From Sisyra terminalis (Eukaryota; Arthropoda; Insecta; Neuroptera; Sisyridae), in assembly GCA_958496175.1 (NCBI GenBank), contig OY292279.1, forward strand, positions 13,578,001 to 13,642,000: a stretch of 64,000 nucleotides of DNA, written 5' to 3'. Below, one piece after another: positions 48,851-59,852 of this stretch (the first letter of the stretch is position 1; each line of letters begins with the position of its first letter). The notes under the pieces are model-generated. The model searched no databases and had not been told where the DNA came from. It saw nothing but the letters and a program-made list of their open reading frames with translations. Both the position numbers and the translations under genes were made by a program.

Positions 48851-50040
48851 CTTTTCAAATATTAAATGTGTAAACGCGGTGAATTTATTTGTTTTGAAGC
48901 AACAACCGCAAGATGAAGACGAAAAAATATAATTCACCCTTCCTGTCCTGTTTATTTACAGATCAAATGCCAACCTTCAAATATAACATAATTTATTGAT
49001 TAATTATTGTTTTTAGAAAGTATAAATATCATGTACAACGAAATATAAATGGGCTTGTCGCTTGAATTTCCGTTCAACGGTCTGATTTTTTAAAAAATAT
49101 AATAAGAAGGAAGAACGGGAAGAACTCTAGATCTGAATACCATTTACAAGGAGTCAGCTCCAAAGTGTTACAAAAATCTAAAAAATGGTCCATTCTTTTC
49201 TGAGCAAACTTAGGAAAACCTTACATATGGATAATCAGGATTATCATTCAAAGATTAAAACATCTTATGAGGAAAACCAATCATCATCTTCTAATTTATA
49301 TGGCTCCTAGTGTACTGTCGCTAAAGTTTATACTATCAAGCTTGAGAAAATCTTCGCAGAATATTTGTTGATTTGCAGCAAAATGTAAAATGTATAATCT
49401 TATTATTTGGTAATTATTATTTGGTTTTATTATAATGGTTAATTTGGTTAAGTAACAAGCATTTTATTAGACTGATTACGATATCCCATTTCCACTATGC
49501 ATTAAAGTGCCCCACGTGATTATCAAAGTGTCCCGTTAGTAAAGCAGAATGATTTCCATGAATCCTTTTTTTACCAAACACGTGTTTTTCCTTTTCTTTT
49601 ACAACTTAAGAATTTTTCCTTGACAGTATAACATATATATACATTTCGCTAAACTTTGATTAGAAAATAAATTAATATTAGTACGTTTTTTCACTTATAA
49701 TTTGACTTTAAATTTTTATGTATCAATCTGCCCCAGTTCCACCTACTCCATTCGTTTTTCCCGAATTCGTACCGTTATAAAATGAAGCAAAACTTTAAAA
49801 TTTAATACTAAATTATTCAACATTTATTTGACAATTTGTTCGTTATAGTATTCAGTATATTCTTCAGCCCCTGATCAAATTATTTGATGCACTTAAGAAT
49901 TTTTCTAATTTTTTGTATTCTACTAAATTAAGTTTTAAACTATTTACTGTTTACATTATTAAAAGAAAGATTTTTAGGAAATATAATTTCTTAATAAGGA
50001 ATTATAACCCTTGATTATAATCTTAATTACTCTATTCTAA
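48851..50040. other. AT-rich intronic sequence, nothing recognised
   Basis: No supported feature. Confidence 0.4.
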
Positions 50041-50165
50041 CGAAATAGCCCTGATTTGAACCCCATTGAAAATATGTGGGATTTGATGGGGAAAAGTGAT
50101 TAAATAGGTGATCACATCAGAAAAATAACCCTTAGAAAAAAATATTCATCAATAGAATCACCATT
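50041..50165 (+). pseudogene. Tc1-like transposase fragment (DDE motif end)
   Basis: Reads RNSPDLNPIENMWDLMGK in one frame (50041-50094) before a stop. SPDLNPIENxW is the signature around the third catalytic acidic residue of Tc1-family transposases. Only this short piece survives. It is better preserved than the equivalent in the 35.5-kb copy and probably belongs to a different element. Confidence 0.8.
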
Positions 50166-50748
50166 TGGGGTTTTTTAAAAATTGCTATCTATTTTGCCCC
50201 AACTACAATAAACACATACAATATCGTAAACTTATCTTTATCCTAGATCAGGATCTACAGACGCTGCTTGGATGGTTTATGCAAGGTACATCACATTTAA
50301 AATTAAAAACAAAATTTATACAAAGTATTTATATATATTATAAGAGCGATAAATTTTATTTTGTTTATTTATAAATAAAACCACCATCCACAAATGCAGT
50401 GGACATTATTGTTCTACATATACAGCACGTTGCGAATGGCTGAAGCTTTAATAGCAGTAAAGGAGCTTTCAATTAAATATTAAACATTTAAGTTCGTCAT
50501 AATTTACAAGATATTTAAAATGATAGTAAAAGTTATTATTCAGTTAATATTATTTTTTTTGTCAGATTAATTGATAATAAATGTAAAAAATTACATTTTT
50601 GATAGGAAATTTAAGTCCATTTAAAAATTTAAACACAAAATTAAATAGCTGTTACTTCATATTTTGTACAAAATCTATAGTGCGTTTATTAAGATGGCCA
50701 GGGGCTGTACAACTGAAAAACTTAAGATTTTAAAAAGACAATGATAAA
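50166..50748. other. AT-rich intronic sequence, nothing recognised
   Basis: No supported feature. Confidence 0.4.
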
Positions 50749-51022
50749 CAAGGGCGGATTTAAGGAGTTAGGGCACGGGGGCACGTGCCCCCCCTCAATG
50801 TATTTTTGTGTACTTAGATTCCATAACAGTACATACTTAGAAGCAAATCAAATTATTAGAGTTGTTAAAATATGTGAATAAAATAACAGAAAAAACATTA
50901 GTGAAACTCTTGTCAATTTCTGGCTAGAATTGCGAATTTTTTTCCTGATCCCTTTCATGCACTTGCAAATGAAAGATGTTAGATATTGTGCCCCCCAGAA
51001 AAAAATCCTGAATCCGCCCTTG
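50749..51022. mobile_element. hAT-like MITE, copy B (274 bp) with target duplication
   Basis: Starts caagggcggatttaagg and ends aatccgcccttg, inverted repeats of about 12-20 bp. It is flanked by atgataaa (50741-50748) and attataaa (51023-51030), an 8-bp duplication with one mismatch. An 8-bp duplication is the hAT signature. It aligns throughout with copy A at 24163-24435 and lacks any transposase. Confidence 0.85.
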
Positions 51023-51030
51023 ATTATAAA

Positions 51031-51507
51031 CAACTGATTTCAATAACGCCCATGGATAAAATCTCAGAAATTAATTAGAGTAACAATAACTGATTAACTA
51101 GGGAGTATTACTTAATTGTAATACTGAGGTCATTAATAATTACACAATAAGTCTCTATAAATCATTCCTATGCCCACGTCTATTAAATAGTACGATTGAA
51201 AATTTATCAAGGACTAATACATTTAATTCGAACGGTAAAACGGTTAAAAGCAGTGAACTCTTTGAATAAATTTCGTAATTTACAAGTGAACAAAGTTTGT
51301 TGCCATCCATCAATGAAATCAAATGAAGACACATTTGTAAAACGTCCTTGTCATTATCGCTTCAAAAGAAAAGAGCTGGAATTATTAGTTTTGGTTGTCT
51401 CATCGACCACCAAGTAAAAAATCAATCCATCCATCTATCTAATGATCATTCTGATTAAGTCATCGTGTGGGTTAATTTTTTCAGTGATTTTTTTATCGTT
51501 TGATTCT
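51031..51507. other. AT-rich intronic sequence
   Basis: No supported feature; the 73-codon plus frame at 51196 lacks a recognised domain. Confidence 0.35.
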
Positions 51508-52061
51508 TTAAGTAGTTTTCGGTGTCGTTGATGAAAATCGTGTAAACAAGTTGACACCTAAACTTCCAGCGTTTTTGTGCCCCGAGAATGAGGTTTTGCG
51601 ATCTGAAATCTTACAATTTGATGATGTGAGATCATTGAAAGAAGAGTCGAGAAAGTGTGTGTGGGTGAGTGATTCGATAAATTGACACACACATCCATAA
51701 AAGCTCGGCAGAAAGAGAGCTTGACGGAAAGCTCGGCGTGAATACAATACAGCGAAGATACGCGTCGAGAGACTGGGTTTGGGGGGTGGTGTGTGGGGGG
51801 CTGGTTTGTGATAACAAAACGGGTGGTAAATGGGGTTGATATGCGGTGCGGCCGACGACAGGAACTCAACTTGGCAAGGAAGTGCGTAATGATTCTTTGG
51901 CGAAGCAGCAAAAAATATAAACGCGCACACTGAACAGATAAAAGAAATGATGCACCACCACTATCACATCGGCTGATTCTCTCAAGAATGAGACGATGAT
52001 GCCATTCCTTCACCACTGATCGTTCCTTTCTTTTTTCTTTACCAATGCCATCCCTGTGCAA
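51508..52061 (-). promoter_or_regulatory. Island with GAAAGCTC, GAGA and G-rich tracts; long but unrecognised frames
   Basis: A 500-bp GC-richer island. Plus strand: aaagctcggc, gaaagagagc, GAAAGCTC (51727-51734), cgtcgagagactggg and a G-rich tggtgtgtggggggctgg (51786-51803). Minus-strand frames of 140 (51508-51930) and 167 codons (51558-52061) overlap in different phases. Two overlapping frames with biased Pro/His/Thr/Ser composition and no domain suggest composition rather than coding. It is not similar to pb's N-terminus as known from Drosophila. Confidence 0.3.
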
Positions 52062-52690
52062 TGTCTACCAGTATGTATTTTTCATTTCACAAATACACAA
52101 AAACTTTTTCTTCTTCCATCTCTTCACGAGCTTTTTTCTTATTTATTCTTTATCTATTCACATAGAAAACACCGAAGCTCAAAGCTTTTATATCGATCAT
52201 TTAAAAACCTGTCACTTCATTTTTCAATATTCTCCATAATTAACTCATTCGTTTTTAATGGATGCAGAAAGTGGTGTACACTTCTGGCCACTTGATTGTG
52301 GTCGCTTACAAATTCTTGAATTTCTCCGAAGCAAATAATCGGATTTTTCTTTCTTTTTGTGGATTATTTGCACCAATTCAGCAATGTGTCGTTATTTCAT
52401 GGTGGTAATAACAAGCAATTGGTTTTAGCGCCGTTTAAGTAGCTGGAAGAGTCGAAATTCATTCCTCTGTCGTTTTTATTTTTTTTATTTGTTGATTATT
52501 CTTGCCCTTATAGTCAAGCAACTGGCATTTTTTGGAGCTCTTGAGGGAGTTTTCGCTTCAGCTTTCTTTGATTTATAGTTTTCTCTAAGCCTAGTTCTAC
52601 TGCACTAGGACAATTTTCTAGGCCGTTGGAAATTCCTTGTGAGTACGATTAGAAAGTACGATTAGATTTCATGATGAATTTGGTTGTTTC
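52062..52690. other. Intronic sequence, T-rich
   Basis: T-rich sequence with short frames (52045-52295) lacking domains. The last ~40 bases may be the continuation of the LINE fragment that follows. Confidence 0.35.
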
Positions 52691-52975
52691 TCACATACCA
52701 TGAAGCTTTAGTGAAGTGATGATTTTTATGACTCTATTTTGGAACACCTGTAGGTCATTGTGATTTTTCTTTGAGGATGGAAGCCCGTCTGTACAAGAGT
52801 ATGTGAGAAGTGGTCTAGTGACTGATTTGTATAACATCATTGAATATTCCATACTTAGACGAGACCTTTGGTTGATAAGTGGGTATAGTTGGATAAGTCG
52901 AGCGTTGGCCTCTCTGATTTTACTTGAAATGTGGCTTTGCCAGATTAATTTTGAGTCCAGAAGTATGCCCAGATA
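52691..52975 (-). pseudogene. Jockey/R1-type LINE reverse transcriptase fragment
   Basis: An uninterrupted 95-codon minus-strand frame (without a useful Met) from YLGILLDSKLIWQSHI (52975 onwards) through REANARLIQLYPLINQRSRL, YKSVTRPLLTYSC and QVFQNRVIKIIT to a stop at 52693-52691. Jockey-clade LINEs have YLGVxLDxxLxWxxHI, then RxxxLYPLLxxxSxLSxxxKxxLYKxxxRPxxTY and QxFQxKxLRxI at this point of ORF2. It is the reverse-transcriptase end and thumb region only; both sides are truncated. Confidence 0.88.
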
Positions 52976-53321
52976 TTAAACAAGAATCAGTATTGAGCCC
53001 AGTCGGATTTTTATAGCGAAGATTACTAAGGGTGAGAATAATTAACTACTACCATCCAAGGACCCAGGAATCGATGATCATATCTTTATTTTAGTTGGAT
53101 AATTGTTTAAAGTCAATATATTTTAAGGTTTCGTATCTCAAAAGATACTAATACAATAGATAATATTATTAATCTTATAGGATCATTTAACAATTGATTA
53201 TTAAGTTTATTCCATTCAACATCCCCTATATATTTCCATTTGAAATTTGCCAAATTTTTAAACTAAAAACGACGCAGCTTAAAATTACATACCGTAAATT
53301 ACTTTGAATGATTATTGAATA

Positions 53322-53465
53322 GAGCCTAATGGTGGCCGAGTGGTCTAGGTACTGCTCCAAAATTGGTAGGTGTAAGGATCAATCCTTGAATTGAGCAAAT
53401 TTTCAATACTTTTTGACTAGGAAACTTTATGAATCCTACAGTCCCTGGTCATATTAAAAGACGCG
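53322..53465 (+). mobile_element. tRNA-derived SINE, copy 3
   Basis: The head ggtggccgagtggtctagg (53332-53350) matches the SINE at 33061-33213. It is followed by a B-box-like ggatcaatcc (53377-53386) and a diverged tail (cagtccctggtcatattaaa). It ends just before the second Tc1-like copy. Confidence 0.65.
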
Positions 53466-53486
53466 CAATAGACTAGGTATGTATGA

Positions 53487-54593
53487 AATCTGAAGTATAA
53501 TTATTCTGGGTCCATATTTTTAGTTGGGTTTAACTTTCCTGTACAAATTTTATTTATTACCTTTATTATTAACTAGCACGACCAAAAATCATATTAATTA
53601 AAAAAAAATTTTTACCATCCAATTGATTTAAACATCTTCTTAATTATGGCGAGCTGAATTGTATAAAATTTAATTGAAAGCCCGATTACTGAGGTTTAAG
53701 TTCCCATTCTGAGCAGTATGCTACCTATGTAGGACAGCATCGTCTGCTGTATTTGTGGATGATGATTTCATACATGAATATTTTTTCTAAGGACTATGTT
53801 TCTAATGTAACCACCATTTTAGATTCTTTTTTCTTCAAAAATTTCCACATATTTTCAATGGGTTTCAAATCAAGGCTATTATCCTCTAGTTAGGTAATAG
53901 GGATAATAAACAAGGTTTTACCCTTATCCAGAAAATGTATTTCTTAAAAATCAATACAATTTTTTATAATGTAAGAAGTGAACAATATTAAATTTAATTT
54001 AGGAGAGTATGTATATTTTGTATAAAATCTTCAATGTGTCTAATAATATGGCTAGGGATTGTAGAGTCGCTAAAGGCCTTAGTACTTTAAAGGCGACGAA
54101 AATTAAAAATTTAAAACAAAAATTATTGAATACTCAAAAAACAAAAACCATAGGTTTCCGTACGCCTATAAAGTGATATATGGAATTTAGAAAGGGTAGA
54201 AAATTGAGAATGGTAATTATTTCACATATGTCAACATAGTGTTTTGATCGAAAAAATCGACTAAAAACGATGGTTTCTTTAAAAACAGTAAAAAACAAAT
54301 GATGCAAGAAAATAGTTGCTTAAAACACCTAGCTTGATCAATATTTTTTCAATACAGCGTGGAAATTATCGGAAAATCTATCAATTGATTAAAATGAAAT
54401 CAAAAGTCTATTTTTTTCCAATTCATGCTTGTGGTTGTACAAGGGAAAGAGGAGGATCTCAAGAAACTGCAATCCTGAATACTCCGGTTTAAAGAACCTT
54501 GCTAGGGAAAGACGTTGCTGATAGGTAGAATTAAATCACGCGAGAAATCAACCCTGTCGTAAGGAAGAAAACAGATGAAAAAATATTATAGTT
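53487..54593 (-). pseudogene. Tc1-like transposon remnant, copy 2, with embedded SINE tail
   Basis: About 1.1 kb, roughly 18 kb from copy 1 in the same orientation, and aligning with it end to end. Shared blocks include gtttaactttcctgtacaaa, ttcccattctg.gcagtatgct, gggataataaacaaggtttt, cgaaaaaatcgactaaaaac and gggaaagacg.tgctgata. The SINE tail lies at 54052-54108 (agagtcgctaaaggcctt...ggcgacg), at the position corresponding to copy 1. Confidence 0.6.
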
Positions 54594-54689
54594 ATAGAAA
54601 TCAGATTATCAAATGCAAAGATTTGTTGTTGTCTACAATCAAGTGGCCCGAAGTGTATCAATATAACATAGTACTCCAAGTGCATTGTA

Positions 54690-54960
54690 GTAAGTATTAC
54701 CCCGTTTCAGGGTTGAAAATTATGGGAATATAAATCGTGGTCCCGGACTCGAAGCTGTCATCGCAGCCACTCGGCATCTCCTCGAGCATGTGGAAAATGA
54801 GAATGTGTAGAGTAAGGGAAATGTTTGAATATGACGGGGTTGATTCGGAGGGATGAGCTTTGCTCGGGGTGTCATTTCACTCTTATATATGTGCAGCACC
54901 AAAGCTAACCCACTCTCTCACGAAAGCTCCAGCGCTTTTTTTTTATTGTAGACACTGAAA
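54690..54960. promoter_or_regulatory. Island with GAAAGCTC, GAGA word and TATA-like sequence
   Basis: gggatgagctttgctcggggtgtc, then cactcttatatatgtgcagc and ccactctctcacGAAAGCTCcag (GAAAGCTC at 54922-54929). It carries the same words as the islands at 29.5, 42.1 and 51.7 kb. A TATA-like ttatatatg about 30 bases upstream of the GAGA/GAAAGCTC part might indicate a minor promoter. There is no transcript evidence. Confidence 0.28.
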
Positions 54961-55950
54961 GTAAATCTTGACGCTTTTTGATTCGTGCCAATTACGTGTT
55001 GTTTGTTGCCCCAAAAGTTTATTGTTAAAATATATTACCATATGGTAAAATTCGGAAAACGAGAAACAGTTTTAAGATGTATTTTATATGAAAATTTTTC
55101 CCAGTTTGCAAACGTTCCCCTTTTCGTTTTTTCTTCACAATGTAATCGTTATAGTTTGACACTTACACATGTTCCGAAAAAATTTATAGATCTTGTATTT
55201 AGTACCTGCGTTCAACAAAATTTATTTCCACCCATTTGATTTATATACGCAAGAAACGTCGCAATGTTTGCGCGGTTTTTATGCCGAATTCTTTATTCAA
55301 TTATTAACGTTACATTATGCAAATAAATTCTTAAAAGTAAAATGTAATTGTAATCACGAATCAATATCATATAAAGTACGAGAATGAGAGATGAAGTAGA
55401 AATCGTTAATTCCATTCCGCATCATTAAACAATTTTTTGTTGGTCATAAATTTTGAATTAACCACACAATACAATTGAATCGACGTCGCATAATTTCTTT
55501 GATTGGTTAAGGGGTTAAAAATGTGAAGACTAAGAAATCAAAGGGGTAAGAAAGCATTTCTTTATTTTTTCCAACGATTATTAAAAGGGGTCGTTTTCAG
55601 ATTCGATGGTTTAGTTTTATTGTTTTTTATTCCCTATTATCGTCGTGGATTTCAATGAAAAATAAAACTTAATGTAAAAGCTCATTTCAACAGAGCTTCA
55701 GATAATAAAAGAGCAGTAAATTAAAGCGTTTTTGTCAAACTAGATAATGATTCTATTAAATAAAATTTACAAATACACAATAGTGAATTGTATGCTGATT
55801 CTTTAAGCTCTTTCACTTTTGAAGCTTCTTGAAGAAAACTGTAGTCTCGATTATTGATAAACTGGTATTTATATCTAAGTAAATCATATTTATAAGACTT
55901 TAAAAAGTAGATGATAAAATTCAGATCTCAGCTTTTACATTTTTTTAAAA
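54961..55950. other. AT-rich intronic sequence, nothing recognised
   Basis: Overlapping frames at 54985-55387 (+) lack any domain. Confidence 0.4.
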
Positions 55951-56278
55951 AGAAGAAAATTCAGGTTACTTAAGATCTTTTTATTTTTTATTTAATATTT
56001 TTATTGTTCAATTAGCTACGTTTCGTTACTAATCGTTACTTCCTCAGGCTTCTTGATTCACAAAATTAAATATTTTTAATTTAAATTCGATAAAAAAAAA
56101 AATAAGAAGAAAATTCAGGTTTTTTTTTATTGAATTTAAATTAAAAATATTTAATTTTGTGAATCAAGAAGTCTGAGGAAGTAACGATTAGTAACGAAAC
56201 GTAGCTAATTGAACAATAAAAATATTAAATAAAAAATAAAAAACAAAAAGATCTTAAATAACCTGAATTTTCCTCTTA
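55951..56278. repeat. Family B palindrome, second copy
   Basis: Long inverted repeat: agaagaaaattcaggtta to tttgtgaatcaagaagtctg and back. The core is degraded: the right arm has CTGAGGA, a weaker stem II region and GAAACGTAGC at 56195-56204. The flank gatgataaaattcagatctc before the left end is shared with the copy at 45515, so the element is probably larger than the palindrome. Confidence 0.75.
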
Positions 56279-57135
56279 CTTTAAAAAGTGTTAGTTTAAT
56301 TTCTTTTTGGTATCTAAGTCTAGATTTTTTTTCGCAGGATATTTGTTTCTCAAAGAAACGACAAATACTTGTAAGTTCCCTAAAAGTATCTAGTTTAAAA
56401 TTTATATTAATCATAATTATAAGTGTCAAGATATTTTTAAAACAATTCTCTGAATAATTTATCAACCGGATTTCTTATGACTGACAAATTGCAAGTCTTG
56501 TAACTTGAGCTAATTTTCGTTTTGACTTTTTTTAAAACTTCTACTTTTCTATTCTTAGCTTCTTTAAACCAAAAAACCTTAAAATTCAAACTTTTCACGA
56601 GATTAAAACAAAATGATCCGCTTAACCTAATGGAGTAAATTTGAAACCAATAGTTGGTACCAATGATGGACCTACTTTCTATATCCAATTCTACACAAAG
56701 GTGAAGGGAGGAATAATTATTTTAGTTTCTTTAGATTTAAGAGTTTTAATTAGTTTTGTTAGAGATATATTTATAATTGAATCAAAAAGCAAGTAAAATT
56801 CAATGCTTAAGACTCGTAGAGTAAATTATGGGAAATAAAATAGAAACACAGAAATTATTTCATTTTAAAACTATTACAGTGTCATCCTTAGTGTAATTGT
56901 TGCAAAAGACAGAATTATTGCAATTGAATAATATTCCCATAGGTATTAAGACAGTTTAGAAGTGGAATGAATTAAAAGTGATGAATAAAGTAAGTTGAGA
57001 AACAAGGTTATCACTTTAAAGCCTAGAAAAAAATGTGAAAATTGAATAAACTTCAAAATTCCGAAATTGTTGACTACATAAGATTCCCTATTTTTGGAAA
57101 AAATGAATTATTGACGCATTAATTTGATTATTTTT
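56279..57135. other. AT-rich intronic sequence, nothing recognised
   Basis: Short minus-strand frames (56205-56688) without domains. Confidence 0.4.
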
Positions 57136-57330
57136 CTTAAAAAAATTTGCTACCTCTGATTCGTATTTCAACTGCCAAGCATATTTATTTCTTTAGTAGT
57201 CTTGGATTTTTCTGCTAAATTTATTGACTTTCACATTTTGTAATGGAAGTATGGAATTCAGAGAGATATTGATTAGCTCTAAAAGATTGCTTGGCAATCG
57301 ATATATGTATTTGGATTATTTATTTTGTTT
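57136..57330. repeat. Family A palindrome, strongly diverged copy
   Basis: Left: ctgattcgtatttcaactgcc, ttctttagtagtcttggatt. Right: agattgcttggcaatcgata, tgtatttgga, ttttgtttgatt. The right arm keeps the perfect GATTGC/TTG/GCAATC stem, but GAAA has become GATA. Confidence 0.55.
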
Positions 57331-58859
57331 GATTCACCTAGTTAGATGTAAGTCTTGGGATTTACTTGTATTGTGTGAGTCATCAAAGTCCATTATAACA
57401 ATTTTTATGACAATGCATTTGTCATTTATGCACTTTGAAATTCATTATTATTGCATATAGTTTCAGCGATTTGAAACCTGATAATCTATTGAAAGTTAGC
57501 AAAAACTTCAATGTTTATATATTTCTTACAAAATTTTTAAGACACACAAGATGAGGATAAAAACAATGAGTTTGGTTCGATATTAACATTCCAATTCAAA
57601 AGTTGATTGGTTTTTTTACGTTAAAACTTTTTTCATTGTATAAATATTTTCTTTTAAATAATTTTTTCAATTGTGATAGATTTCGAAAAAAATTTAATCA
57701 TGAATGAAAAACAATGGCGCTAGTAATTGATCTTTAAAAATTAAATAATGTCCGAGGTATATTTTCTTTGAAAACATTTTTTGTGATGTAAGTTATTAAA
57801 ATGTTTCTGAAAATGCAATATAGAAAATAATTACTACGTTGTAAAAAAATTCATTCAATATCATCCAATTTGGTTTATAAATCATTCATTCAAGAAACTT
57901 ACAAGGTTCATCATTTTCAAATTTTTTGCTTAGAAATACCATTCGATGATGTAATGCTACAGAAAAACGAATGTGGTTCAAGGATTGTAATTGAATATGG
58001 AAAGAAAAACTTAATAAAAATCTTTGCAATCTCTATAGAAATCAAAAACCTTTTCACAAATACGAAAGAAAAAAATCTTTCGAATCTGAAAGTTTTATGG
58101 AGTTCGATTAATTTTTATGGTAGATAAATAAATCTTCGTCTTTTTCCGTTTTGATTTCGTGTAGAACGCTTGCAAGCCATAATTAGTTCTACCTAATCTT
58201 TTTTTAATAATAAATTCTGTCTACAATAATTATTGTGGAAATATAAAATAATCATAATAATTTCAGTAACCTTAGGCAACTGCTCTTGTGACGAATACAT
58301 TTGAGAATTTTTCTCTCCATCCTTGAGGTAATTCTTTTATTACAATTATCTTTTATTTTTATTTTGGAAAAAATCTATACGAATTAAAATCTATATAAAA
58401 CTCGTTCGAGAATTGCAACATTCAGATGCATTCGGTGTATTGCAATGATATTTATTAGTAATAATAGTTGATGCATTGGAATTAAATAAACATTATTACA
58501 TTTTATACAAGCAAACGAAGATTACATGAACTTTTTGTGAATGTTTTATATTAATTATCTTAATTAATAGACAGAACGTAAAAAGTTGACCGACTTTTTA
58601 CAATGGGATTTTAACTCAGACAAAATCTGTCATCAAACTCATGATTCAGTGAGAAAATTCCGATTTCCAACATATTTTGTTGCTAATGTCTGTTTATACA
58701 ATTGCTGAGAGACTTGACACAAAGCCAAATTTTTGTAATTTATTGAATTTCTATGTTTATTATTGTGTCACAAAAAAAAACATTTAGAATGAAAACTTTT
58801 ACAATTTGAAATGAATGAAAAAATAAATCTAAAGTTTGATTTCAATGTTTTATTTCTGT
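57331..58859. other. AT-rich intronic sequence, nothing recognised
   Basis: The 85-codon frame at 57870-58127 has no recognised domain. Confidence 0.4.
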
Positions 58860-59240
58860 AGCTCCCTAACACCTAGGGATGCAAACGATAAATCGATTTT
58901 TTCAAATATCGAAATATTGCTCATAAACATCGATATTTTAACGATGTTAGAACTCAAAACATCTATGATACGATTTATTATCATAGCGCCAGCATCTGTC
59001 CCATCTGTAATCAACTACTCATATAAATAATAACTATATCAATCACAAGCATGAATTGATCTCACTAAATTTATAACTCGTGACATTATAAACTAACGGT
59101 AGGTTAAGTTAGGTTATATTGTAATCCAACGACGTTAGATTTTAAACTGAAAGAGTTTACTCTTATTACTTTATTATTATTTATGAAATATCAGAAAAAA
59201 TTGATATATCGCTCAAAAACATCAATATGTTTAACATCGA
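58860..59240. repeat. ATCGAT-rich repeat, possible foldback element
   Basis: gggatgcaaacgataaatcg and ataaacatcgatattttaacgatg on the left, and atatcagaaaaaattgatatatcgctcaaaaacatcaatatg on the right. The ATCGA words and 'ctcaaaaacatc' recur, suggesting a diverged element of about 370 bp. Confidence 0.3.
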
Positions 59241-59755
59241 AGTTGAACTTTTAAAAATATGGATGTTTTTTATGAAGAATATTGCATCCTTATTAACAAC
59301 AGGTTTATTTTCCCATCTAATAAAGCTATTTCTTCCCTTAAAACGAGCAAACTCATTTTTTTTTCTTAATAGAAATCTAGGATTTCCATTTTTCTTCTGT
59401 AGATCTTGTCAATTTTCCTGTTTCACCACTGAACGCTTTTTTCCTTCGATCAGTTTTCCTGTTAATTTTTTTTTCGCTAACTCTTATAAGTACTTCAAAA
59501 TTTGTAATTTGGTCTTAATATTTGAGTCGTGTATTTTGAAAGTAAATTCAGTTCATGTCATGGATAATCAAACGAAATATTTGTATTTGTATTAGGCCAA
59601 ATCATGATGGTATTTAAACAAAAATTTTTACAAATTATTGTATTAATATAAGTTTTTGTTAAAGCAATAATAATAATTTGTTTACACAAAACATAAAATA
59701 TATTGTGGTCTTATTTATGTAATATAATTTACAAAAGGAAACTATAAACATAATT
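59241..59755. other. Intronic sequence; 122-codon open frame of doubtful status
   Basis: The frame 59227-59595 (+) is Phe/Leu/Ser-rich because the DNA is T-rich. It has no domain or conserved-looking pattern, so I do not call it a gene. Confidence 0.4.
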
Positions 59756-59759
59756 TAAG

Positions 59760-59845
59760 CAAAGGTCGAAACAAATTTATTACTGACGTATTACCAAGAT
59801 TCGTATTTCGATTGTCCAGCAATCTTCCTCAGTGAACATTTGTCC
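59760..59845 (-). repeat. Family A, truncated single arm
   Basis: tttattactgacgtattacc, gattcgtatttcgattgtcc and agcaatcttcctcagtgaac match one arm of the family A palindrome. It lies directly beside the larger copy that follows. Confidence 0.65.
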
Positions 59846-59852
59846 TCCAAGA

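Noticed and set aside
59227..59595. 122-codon plus-strand frame
   Set aside because: Phe/Leu-rich product of T-rich DNA, no domain, no conserved pattern.
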